This document shows, piece after piece, positions 27,919 to 35,364 of a DNA stretch of 35,364 bases. How positions within the stretch are numbered: position 1 is the stretch's first letter; each line of letters begins with the position of its first letter. The notes below the pieces were generated by a model that did not search any database, was not told the origin of the DNA, and saw only the letters and a list, made by a program, of their open reading frames with translations. A program made the position numbers and the translations under genes. The stretch is from Gammaproteobacteria bacterium (lineage in GTDB: Bacteria; Pseudomonadota; Gammaproteobacteria; Methylococcales; UBA2780): the NCBI GenBank assembly GCA_003646305.1, contig QNFJ01000004.1, positions 1-35,364 on the forward strand. The letters run 5' to 3'.

Positions 27919-28896
27919 ATGCATTTTGCGATTATTGGTGCAGGGGGCATTGGGTGTTATTACGGTGTGAGGCTGCTTGAAGCAGGGCATAGTGTTGATT
28001 TTGTTGCGCGAGACTCGCATTTGCAGGTGCTGCAAGAGAAGGGGTTAACGCTCAAGCATGATAACGGTAACTACCAAGAAAAGGTTAGTGCACTATCGCT
28101 TGAAACCTTGCTGAGCCGTTGCAAGATAAGTGATTACGATGGATTGATTGTTACGCTAAAAGCAACTCAAACAACCGCCGTTGCACAGCAGCTAAAGGGG
28201 TGGTGTTCTAGTTCGGGGCAGAACGGTTTACCTTGGGTTTTGTCTCTACAAAATGGAGTAGAGAATGAATCGATACTCAAATCCCTGTCAGGTTTGCCCG
28301 TCCTAGGTGGTATTGCACGTAGGATAGGTGCGCATATTATTGAACCGGGCGTTGTTGAGGCAGTTGGGCCGGCTGAAGTTATTCTTGGTGGCTGGCCTAA
28401 TCATAATGAATCAAAACTGCCTAAAGCTATTTCTGATGAGTTGGCGACTGTTTTTAATGAAGCTCAAATTCCGACAGAGGTTACAGATGACATCAGATTA
28501 GAGCTTTGGCGAAAGCTGGTAATTAATAATGGTGTTAATGCATTGTCTGCACTGGTAAAGGAGAAGACGGGTGTGATTACTGCTCACCCCCAGTTAGCAA
28601 AGGTAATTAGGGGTTTAATGGATGAAGCAGCGAGGGCCGCAAAATCAGAATCTATTTTCTTAAGCGAAAAGGATGTAGATAAAATGTTTGAGTTGATTCT
28701 GACCTTTGATTCGATCAAACCTTCAATGTTCATTGACAGAGAGAAAGGCCGACCACTGGAGTTGGATGAAATTTGTGGTGTTGTTATGAGAGGGTGTGAG
28801 AAACAGGGGGTTGATGCCCCTTATACACGCACGGTCAGCAGCTTACTTGGTTTCTCTCTGGAACAGGATGGGAAGTGGAAAAATGGGCTCACTTAA
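27919..28896 (+). CDS. 2-dehydropantoate 2-reductase (PanE/ApbA) family protein
   Basis: AIIGAGGIGCYYGVRL, SLQNGVENE, LWRKLVINNGVNALSAL, RPLELDEICG. Confidence 0.9.
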   Translation: MHFAIIGAGGIGCYYGVRLLEAGHSVDFVARDSHLQVLQEKGLTLKHDNGNYQEKVSALSLETLLSRCKISDYDGLIVTLKATQTTAVAQQLKGWCSSSGQNGLPWVLSLQNGVENESILKSLSGLPVLGGIARRIGAHIIEPGVVEAVGPAEVILGGWPNHNESKLPKAISDELATVFNEAQIPTEVTDDIRLELWRKLVINNGVNALSALVKEKTGVITAHPQLAKVIRGLMDEAARAAKSESIFLSEKDVDKMFELILTFDSIKPSMFIDREKGRPLELDEICGVVMRGCEKQGVDAPYTRTVSSLLGFSLEQDGKWKNGLT

Positions 28897-29659
28897 AGGA
28901 AGGCATGCACTGGTTCTAGCCGCCTCAAAAGGGCTGGGGCTTGCCTGTGCAACGAAGTTTGCGGAGGCGGGAGCGTCATTGCATTTGCTTGCTCGTGATG
29001 CGACTGAGCTGGAAAAGGTCTCCAGAGAACTATCTAAGGCTTACAGTGTGGAATGTAATTTTACAGCACTTGACCTGAGTGATGGTGAACAGCTGAGTGA
29101 TTTTGTAAAAGGATATACAAAGCCAGTTGATATTTTATTAAGTAACTGTGGTGGCCCTCCCGTTGGCCCGATTGATGGTTTTTGTGCAGCCGATTGGCAG
29201 GCTGCATTTGAATCGATTGTTTTGAGTGTCGCAATCAGTACAGCTGCTTTTGTACCGCTGATGGCCGAAAGAGGGTGGGGACGGGTTTTGATGATCGGCT
29301 CTTCGGTTGTTAGTGCTCCGATGAGCGGCTTTGCGCTTTCTAATGTGTTGCGAAAGGGGTTGGTTGGCTTTTCGGAGTCAATTACACAAGAATTTGCAGC
29401 AGAAGGCGTGACAGCGAACCTTCTTAACCCAGGCATTACCCGTACAGCTCGGTTAGAGCGGTTGATTAAATTAAAGGCGGAAAATCTAGGGGTAAGTGAG
29501 GCAGAGATAGAAGCACAATTTTTACACAGTGTGCCTGTTAACCGCTTTGGAAATCCGAATGAATTGGCTTCATTAGCAACTTTTTTGGCGAGCGAAGAGG
29601 CGGCATTTATAACAGGTCAGAGTATTAATGTTGATGGTGGTCAGTCTGTTTTCGGATAG
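28883..29659 (+). CDS. atypical SDR family oxidoreductase (BKR-like)
   Basis: ALVLAASKGLGLACATKF, NCGGPPVGP, GFALSNVLRKGLVGFSESI, TGQSINVDGG; ATG 28883 overlapping panE stop. Confidence 0.85.
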   Translation: MGSLKGRHALVLAASKGLGLACATKFAEAGASLHLLARDATELEKVSRELSKAYSVECNFTALDLSDGEQLSDFVKGYTKPVDILLSNCGGPPVGPIDGFCAADWQAAFESIVLSVAISTAAFVPLMAERGWGRVLMIGSSVVSAPMSGFALSNVLRKGLVGFSESITQEFAAEGVTANLLNPGITRTARLERLIKLKAENLGVSEAEIEAQFLHSVPVNRFGNPNELASLATFLASEEAAFITGQSINVDGGQSVFG

Positions 29660-29993
29660 AAAAGTAGTCTTAGGTGAGCATACTAGCGGGTATTTTCCTT
29701 TTTTTAAGCTTGCTAACGAGTATTTTTCAAGAGGTTGTAGCAACAAATTACCTGTCTTTTCAGCCATTATTGCTTGGCTATCAGCATTATTTTTAATCGC
29801 TAAACTGTCAGTTTCACAAAAGAAAGTTGTTTCCATTATTGCGCTGACAGGGCTACTAGGTTGTGTAATAGGTTGGTCACCTGGTATCGAAGTTGATGGA
29901 ATGACGCTGCTGAGTAAAAACCAGTCTCTTATTACATTCTCTATTTTGTTGGTTTTACTCGATTTATTTTTAAGCTCTAACGGAGGAGCCTGA
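29628..29993 (+). CDS. possible small membrane protein of unknown function
   Basis: 121-aa ORF with about three hydrophobic segments, filling the SDR-DODA gap; overlaps SDR 3' end. Confidence 0.35.
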   Translation: MLMVVSLFSDRKVVLGEHTSGYFPFFKLANEYFSRGCSNKLPVFSAIIAWLSALFLIAKLSVSQKKVVSIIALTGLLGCVIGWSPGIEVDGMTLLSKNQSLITFSILLVLLDLFLSSNGGA

Positions 29994-30748
29994 TGAAGAT
30001 GCCAACCATTTTTGTGAGTCATGGATCACCCCTTATCGCAGTAGAAGAAGATGCTATAAAAACCTTTTTGCAGTCTTATGGTTCAAAGCTTAAACCGAAA
30101 GCTTGTCTTGTTATTTCAGCACACTGGGAAACGATCGATTTAATGGTTTCTGGTGCAGAGCACCCTGATCTTATTTACGATTTTTATGGCTTCCCAGAAG
30201 CCCTTTATGAGATTAAATACCCTGTATCCGGTGAGCCTGAGCTGGCTCATAAAGTATCAGAGTTAGTCGGTGCGAAAGTGGATGATAGTAGAGGATTGGA
30301 TCATGGAGCCTGGGTGGTGATGAAAATGTTATTTCCAGATGCAGATGTACCGGTCGTACAGTTGTCAATCTCATCAGGACATGATGCAGAATGGCACTAT
30401 AAATTGGGTAAGAAACTGAGGCAGCTTAGGGAGGAGGGTTACTTGGTGGTCGCAAGTGGAGGCTTGGTCCACAATTTAAGAACATTACAGTGGAATAACA
30501 AAAAAGCCCCCGTTTCATCATGGAGTAAAAAGTTCCTTAATGCTTTTGAAACAATGCTCTTTGAACAGGGTGCATTATCCGTTTTAAACCCGAACAGTTT
30601 TCCGAGTGGAGAGCGCGCGGTTCCTACAATGGATCATTACACTCCGTTTTTTGTTGCAGCCGGTGCAGGGGGGGAGTTAAAAGCTAAGAAAATTTATGAT
30701 GATTGGCATTATGGGACATTGAGTATGCAGATTTATGAATGGAAATAA
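29993..30748 (+). CDS. DODA-type class III (LigB-like) extradiol ring-cleavage dioxygenase
   Basis: IFVSHGSPLIAVEED, ISAHWET, GLDHGAWVVMKMLFPDADVPVVQLS, ASGGLVHNLR, MDHYTPFFVAAGAGG. Confidence 0.92.
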   Translation: MKMPTIFVSHGSPLIAVEEDAIKTFLQSYGSKLKPKACLVISAHWETIDLMVSGAEHPDLIYDFYGFPEALYEIKYPVSGEPELAHKVSELVGAKVDDSRGLDHGAWVVMKMLFPDADVPVVQLSISSGHDAEWHYKLGKKLRQLREEGYLVVASGGLVHNLRTLQWNNKKAPVSSWSKKFLNAFETMLFEQGALSVLNPNSFPSGERAVPTMDHYTPFFVAAGAGGELKAKKIYDDWHYGTLSMQIYEWK

Positions 30749-30787
30749 AATTTAATCATTTGAGTGATTTTGTCACTAAATTTTATT
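30744..30787. terminator. AT-rich nested hairpin over the DODA stop codon, possible terminator
   Basis: Outer arms AATAAAATTT/AAATTTTATT (10 bp, perfect) and inner arms AGTGA/TCACT. Confidence 0.45.
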
Positions 30788-30896
30788 ATTTAAGTGCTTA
30801 AAATTGTTTTTACTCATGGTTGCCTAGCTCACCTTGATTCTTTTTATTAGGCAAAAACAGTTACTTACGGATAAATAATGCTGGTTAATCAAAGCG

Positions 30897-30912
30897 TGGC
30901 ATTGTTTTTGCT
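30897..30912 (+). promoter_or_regulatory. candidate sigma54 (-24/-12) promoter for the maoC-IOR transcription unit
   Basis: TGGCATTGTTTTTGCT: GG (30898-30899), N10, GC (30910-30911); about 40 bp upstream of ATG 30951. Confidence 0.65.
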
Positions 30913-30950
30913 TTTTTTAGCTCTTTTAATACAGATAAAAGGGCGTCTGC

Positions 30951-31409
30951 ATGTCTATCCCTCTACCCAGCAACTGCATGAGTATTGATGATCTATCCAT
31001 CGGTATGCGGAAAGAAAAAACATACACAATTGCGCATGATGATGCTGTTCAGTTCTCTAAAATGTCAGGTGACTGGAACCCCGCCCATCACGATGAAAGC
31101 TATGCCGCTAAAAGCTTTTTCAAACAGCGAGTGGCGCATGGCATGTTTTCAGTCATTCAATTCTCAGGAATATTCGGTATGGATCTTCCTGGTCTGGGTA
31201 CGCTGTGGCTCAAGCAAAGCGTTGAATTCTTAAAACCTGCTTTTTTTGACCACGAATACAGAGCGGTTGTTGAGGTGATTGCTATAGATAAAGAAACCAA
31301 CACGGTTACATTTAGTACTGAATGCTTTGATCCAGATGGCAACAAAATCATAACAGGTGAAGGGGTGGTTAAACCGATTCCTGCCAAACTCAAACACGCT
31401 AACTTGTAG
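30951..31409 (+). CDS. MaoC-like (R)-specific enoyl-CoA hydratase family protein
   Basis: GMRKEKTYTIAHDDAVQFSKMSGDWNPAHHDESYA...FKQRVAHGMF hot-dog hydratase motif. Confidence 0.88.
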   Translation: MSIPLPSNCMSIDDLSIGMRKEKTYTIAHDDAVQFSKMSGDWNPAHHDESYAAKSFFKQRVAHGMFSVIQFSGIFGMDLPGLGTLWLKQSVEFLKPAFFDHEYRAVVEVIAIDKETNTVTFSTECFDPDGNKIITGEGVVKPIPAKLKHANL

Positions 31410-31419
31410 GTGAGAATTC

Positions 31420-34400
31420 ATGTCAGAAACAAATTCTAAAGAGTATAAATTTATACGCGAAGAAGGCCCCGTCTTTTTATCCGGAAATCAAGCTTACTTA
31501 CGCTTAACATTTGAACAACATCGACGTGATCGTGAAGCAGGCCTCAATACGGGGGGCTTTATCTCAGGATATCGTGGCTCACCGTTTGGTAATTTTGACA
31601 CGGAAGCAAAAGGTGTTGAAAAACCTTTAAATGAACGTGACATAATTTTTAATTCTGGGGTTAATGAGGCAATGGCTGCAACCTCTATTTGGGGCTCCCA
31701 GCAAATTAACCTTTTTGAGGGGAGTCAATTCGATGGCGTGTTTGGGCTTTGGTACGGCAAAGGGCCAGGTGTAGATCAAGCAGCTGACGCACTACACCAC
31801 GCGAACCTTTGGGGCACTAGCAAACATGGTGGTGTCGTGATGGCTGTGGGTGATGACCCAATGAGTCGCTCATCAAGCATTCAGCAACAGAGTGAATATG
31901 TTCTGTCTGGCTTGTGCATCCCAATTATGCATTGCTCATCTGTCCAGGATATTTATGATTTTGGGTTGATTGCCTACCAAATGTCTCGCTATTCCGGTGT
32001 ATGGATTGCCGTCAAATCAGTATCAGATATTGCTGAGTCTTGGTATATGGTTGATATTGACCCAAAACGAACTGAGACTGTTTTGCCGGACGCTAAGGAT
32101 TTCGTTATTCCTGAAAGTGGTGTCCATACCCGTTGGCCAGACCTCTCGGTTGACCAGGATGAACGTATTGTCAACGCTCGACTACCTGCTGTTAAAGCCT
32201 TCACAAAGGCAAACAGGCTCAATAAGGTGACTCTGGACGCTAAAGAACGCCGTGTTGGGATTATCACTGCGGGAAAAAGCTATTTAGATACCATCGAGGC
32301 CCTTGATGATTTGGGCGTTGATCAGGTGATGCGTGATGAGCTTGGGCTGGCTGTATTTAAAATTGCTGTTATCTGGCCTCTCGAAGAAAGCCTAATCCAA
32401 GAGTTTGCCGAATCAGTTGATGAACTTTTGGTTATTGAGGAGTCTCGCCCATTCTTGGAGACGCAAGTCAAAGATATTCTCTTTGATATGCCAATGGATA
32501 TCCGGCCACTGGTGATGGGTAAAAAAGGGCGCAACCAACAGAGCCAATTCCCCTCCAATGGAGAGTTAACGCCTGCATTAATATCAAGAGTCCTAGTTGA
32601 GTGGCTACAGCCCGACAAAACAACAGAGTCCATGACGAAGTGGATAAATGTTCTTGATAATACTGAAAAACAGTTGGCTATCCCGCGGAATTCAGTTGAT
32701 CGTACCCCTTATTTTTGCTCTGGCTGCCCGCACAGTTCTTCCACAAAATTGCCCGAAGGCAGTACCGAACAGCTCGTTGGAATTGGTTGCCATTATTTAG
32801 TTCGTTTGATGGACCGTAAGGGGACCACCTACACTCAAATGGGAGGTGAAGGGGCCACATGGGCTGGCGCCTCACCTTTTCTTGGAAACCGCCATACTTT
32901 CGTAAATCTCGGTGATGGAACTTATTATCACTCGGGTTCAAATGCGATTCGTCAGGCCATTGCGTCAAATATTAATATCACCTACAAAATTTTATTTAAC
33001 GATGCGGTAGCAATGACGGGGGGGCAGCCATTTGATGGTCCGCTATCTGTCGAAAGCATTACTCATCAAATGCACTCAGAAGGGGCGGCGCGGGTAGTCG
33101 TGGTTTCTAGAGAGCCTGAAGCACTCAACACTTCACAATTTGCACCAGGAACCGATGTATACCACCGGGATGACTTGCAAAAAGTGATGAAAGAGCTCGC
33201 TGAAACAAAAGGAGTCACCATACTCGTTTACGAGCAGACATGTGCCACAGAGCTACGTAGACGCCGTAAACGTAAAATTATTGAAGAGCCTAAAAAGCGT
33301 ACTTTCATTAACGCTCGAGTTTGTGAAGGTTGTGGTGACTGCGGCATTGAATCGAATTGCCTCTCTGTACAACCATTGGAAACAGAGCTCGGCCGAAAGC
33401 GAATTATTGATCAATCTGGTTGTAATCTGGATTTCAGCTGTGTCAACGGTTTCTGCCCCAGCTTTGTCACCATTGAAGGAGGGGAGTTAGCCAGAGGTAA
33501 CGCTGTTAGCCTATCTGATGATTTATTTGACCAGCTACCCGAACCTGCGCCTAAGCCACTAGAGGGCGTCTTTGGTTCGTTAGTATGCGGTATCGGCGGC
33601 ACAGGCGTTGTGACGATTTCATCTATGATTGGTGAGGCGGCAAAAGCAGAGGGATTTGCCTCTCAAGTGCTGGATTTGACCGGAATGGCACAAAAGTTTG
33701 GCGCCGTTTATTGCCATCTTAAAGTTGCCAATAATGTTGAAGAATTAAACTCAACACGGCTCTCAATAGGTAAAGCTGACCTGCTCATTGGTGCAGATAT
33801 TGTCACCAGCGCAAGTGATGAAGGAATGTCACGTCTGCGAGAAGGCCATACGAGAGGTGTTGTTAACTCACATGAAATCGTAACAGGGGCATTCACACGA
33901 GACGGTGATTTTAGTATTCCTGTGGATGATATGAAGCAAGCTTTAGAGCGCTTCACAGGATCAGGTAACTGCGATTTCTTCGATTCAACACATGTTTCGG
34001 AAACACTCACAGGAAACACCATTGGGGCAAATATGATGTTGCTGGGCTATGCCTGTCAAAAGGGTTGGTTGCCTGTTAAGCGTCAGTCTCTGGAGGACGC
34101 CATAACAGAAAATGGGGTCGCAGTTGCCTATAACCAACGGGTATTTAAAATTGGCCGGCTTATGGCGCATGAGCCAGAGAAAGTTAATACACTTATGGAA
34201 CAAGGTACTCCAGTACCCGAATGGGAAGCCTTATCCGCCACAACTGAAGAGCTTATTAAGCGTCGAGAAAGTGATCTTGTTAACTATCAAAACAGCTCCT
34301 ATGCCCAGAAATACACGGCTTTGATAAACCAAGTACGTAACGCAGAAAAGAATTTAGAGGATGACTCAGACAAGATTACGGAAGCTGCAGCACGAAACCT

Positions 34401-34878
34401 GTATAAACTCATGGCCTATAAAGATGAGTTTGAAGTGGCTCGCTTGTACACAAATGGGGAGTGGAAAAAACAAATTGAAGAAAACTTCTCAGGTGACTAT
34501 GAGATTAAATTTCATATGGCCCCACCACTAATTTCTACACGTGACCCCATTACGGGACATTTAAAAAAGCGTGAATTTGGTGGTTGGATGCTAACAGCAT
34601 TGGAATTTGCCACTAAGTTTAAAGGGCTGAGAAATAGCGCCTTAAATCCATTTTATAATTCTCCTGAACGAAAAGAAGACAGAGCAGTATTAACTCATTA
34701 CGAGGCTGTCTTGGCTCGAATTATTAATGAGTTAAGCGAGGAAAACAGAGAAGTTGCATTAGAAATGGCTCGTGCTCCTGAAAAGATTCGTGGTTATGGT
34801 CATGTTAGAACAGAAAATATTAAATCCGCCATGCAGCACTGGGAGGTGTTGGATAAGAAGTTTAAGAGGAAAGTTTGA
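31420..34878 (+). CDS. indolepyruvate:ferredoxin oxidoreductase family protein (fused TPP/2-ketoacid oxidoreductase)
   Basis: 1152 aa; GFISGYRGSPFGNFD, YGKGPGVDQAADALHHAN, TPP region MGGEGATWAGASPFL...NLGDGTYYHSG, CEGCGDCGIESNC Fe-S motif, gamma domain GIGGTGVVTISSMIGEAA. Confidence 0.93.
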   Translation: MSETNSKEYKFIREEGPVFLSGNQAYLRLTFEQHRRDREAGLNTGGFISGYRGSPFGNFDTEAKGVEKPLNERDIIFNSGVNEAMAATSIWGSQQINLFEGSQFDGVFGLWYGKGPGVDQAADALHHANLWGTSKHGGVVMAVGDDPMSRSSSIQQQSEYVLSGLCIPIMHCSSVQDIYDFGLIAYQMSRYSGVWIAVKSVSDIAESWYMVDIDPKRTETVLPDAKDFVIPESGVHTRWPDLSVDQDERIVNARLPAVKAFTKANRLNKVTLDAKERRVGIITAGKSYLDTIEALDDLGVDQVMRDELGLAVFKIAVIWPLEESLIQEFAESVDELLVIEESRPFLETQVKDILFDMPMDIRPLVMGKKGRNQQSQFPSNGELTPALISRVLVEWLQPDKTTESMTKWINVLDNTEKQLAIPRNSVDRTPYFCSGCPHSSSTKLPEGSTEQLVGIGCHYLVRLMDRKGTTYTQMGGEGATWAGASPFLGNRHTFVNLGDGTYYHSGSNAIRQAIASNINITYKILFNDAVAMTGGQPFDGPLSVESITHQMHSEGAARVVVVSREPEALNTSQFAPGTDVYHRDDLQKVMKELAETKGVTILVYEQTCATELRRRRKRKIIEEPKKRTFINARVCEGCGDCGIESNCLSVQPLETELGRKRIIDQSGCNLDFSCVNGFCPSFVTIEGGELARGNAVSLSDDLFDQLPEPAPKPLEGVFGSLVCGIGGTGVVTISSMIGEAAKAEGFASQVLDLTGMAQKFGAVYCHLKVANNVEELNSTRLSIGKADLLIGADIVTSASDEGMSRLREGHTRGVVNSHEIVTGAFTRDGDFSIPVDDMKQALERFTGSGNCDFFDSTHVSETLTGNTIGANMMLLGYACQKGWLPVKRQSLEDAITENGVAVAYNQRVFKIGRLMAHEPEKVNTLMEQGTPVPEWEALSATTEELIKRRESDLVNYQNSSYAQKYTALINQVRNAEKNLEDDSDKITEAAARNLYKLMAYKDEFEVARLYTNGEWKKQIEENFSGDYEIKFHMAPPLISTRDPITGHLKKREFGGWMLTALEFATKFKGLRNSALNPFYNSPERKEDRAVLTHYEAVLARIINELSEENREVALEMARAPEKIRGYGHVRTENIKSAMQHWEVLDKKFKRKV

Positions 34879-34928
34879 GGTCTGTTGTAACCTGCTAGGT
34901 AAGAAAGGAGTTTTGTGGGCATTAGATG

Positions 34929-34954
34929 AATCCCCCCACTAATGAGGGGATTTT
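34929..34954 (+). terminator. intrinsic terminator downstream of IOR gene
   Basis: AATCCCCCCACTAATGAGGGGATTTT: inverted repeat followed by TTTT. Confidence 0.7.
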
Positions 34955-35150
34955 GGTATTTTCATCAAGACTTGGCTGATTACGTCGTGTAACCTGCAGC
35001 CAGGTTTTACTGCCCTAGTTTTGACTGGGCGGAAGAAGAAAACTTCTCAATTCGTGTTTGATTGCGCTTGGTTGCTGGGTCTCGGATAAGCCCCTCAATT
35101 TGCTCCCTAGGGATGTTTGCTTCAACTATTAACCCGGCGGGCAAATACAT

Positions 35151-35364
35151 TCATGCTGCATAGCTAATTGCCGGGTGGTTAAAGTACTTCGCCACTCTCT
35201 TTGGCTTCTTCTGTAGCATCCGCATGTGGCTCAGAACCTTGCTGGTCAAGTCAGCTTGATTCCTAGCGGGTGCGGCACTACGTATTCCTGATTTTAAGTC
35301 AGCATTCAAATACTCATCTGGGTTTAAGTCTGGTGAATAAGCGGGCAAATAGAAAATCTCTATC
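35151..35364 (-). mobile_element. IS630-family transposase, C-terminal part, runs off window
   Basis: IEIFYLPAYSPDLNPDEYLNADLK...KYFNHPAISYAA, characteristic DDE C-terminal motif; frame remains open to the window edge. Confidence 0.88.

Noticed and set aside
29573-30022. 149-aa minus-strand ORF opposite the SDR/DODA junction
   Set aside because: No recognisable motifs, low-complexity composition and antisense to better-supported genes.
35000-35150. Short minus-strand ORF (MYLPAGLIVEANIPREQIEGLIRD...) next to the IS630 end
   Set aside because: Only about 47 codons after a stop and adjacent to an IS end; no family recognised.
1-35364. CRISPR arrays, tRNA or rRNA genes
   Set aside because: No spaced direct repeat array or recognisable tRNA/rRNA sequence seen by eye.

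Overview
The window is a dense aromatic-hydrocarbon catabolic island, apparently proteobacterial. Its core is one long + strand run (about 7375-30748). It starts with a complete phenol-hydroxylase type multicomponent monooxygenase (dmpKLMNOP-like) with an XylT/DmpQ-type ferredoxin, catechol 2,3-dioxygenase and lower meta-cleavage pathway. This leads with a 26-bp gap into a complete toluene/benzene monooxygenase (tmoABCDEF-like). The tmo genes are followed by an accessory module: luciferase-like flavin monooxygenase, a displaced dmpD-like hydrolase, flavin reductase, O-methyltransferase, two SDRs, PanE-like reductase and a class III DODA-type extradiol dioxygenase. Upstream lie a DmpR/MopR-type sigma54 activator, a divergent Zn-alcohol dehydrogenase, a decayed IS30-family element, a cytochrome c remnant, and a minus-strand BenAB-like ring-hydroxylating dioxygenase without an adjacent reductase. 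Downstream is a MaoC-like gene plus a fused indolepyruvate:ferredoxin oxidoreductase-type gene, then a partial IS630-family transposase at the right edge. I see three good -24/-12 (GG-N10-GC) sigma54 promoter candidates, including one in front of the maoC/IOR pair. I also see structured intergenic hairpins inside the tmo operon (tmoA/tmoB and tmoE/tmoF) and a TmoD homologue with an N-terminal extension and two possible starts. All product calls are from motif and family recognition by eye; no searches were run.
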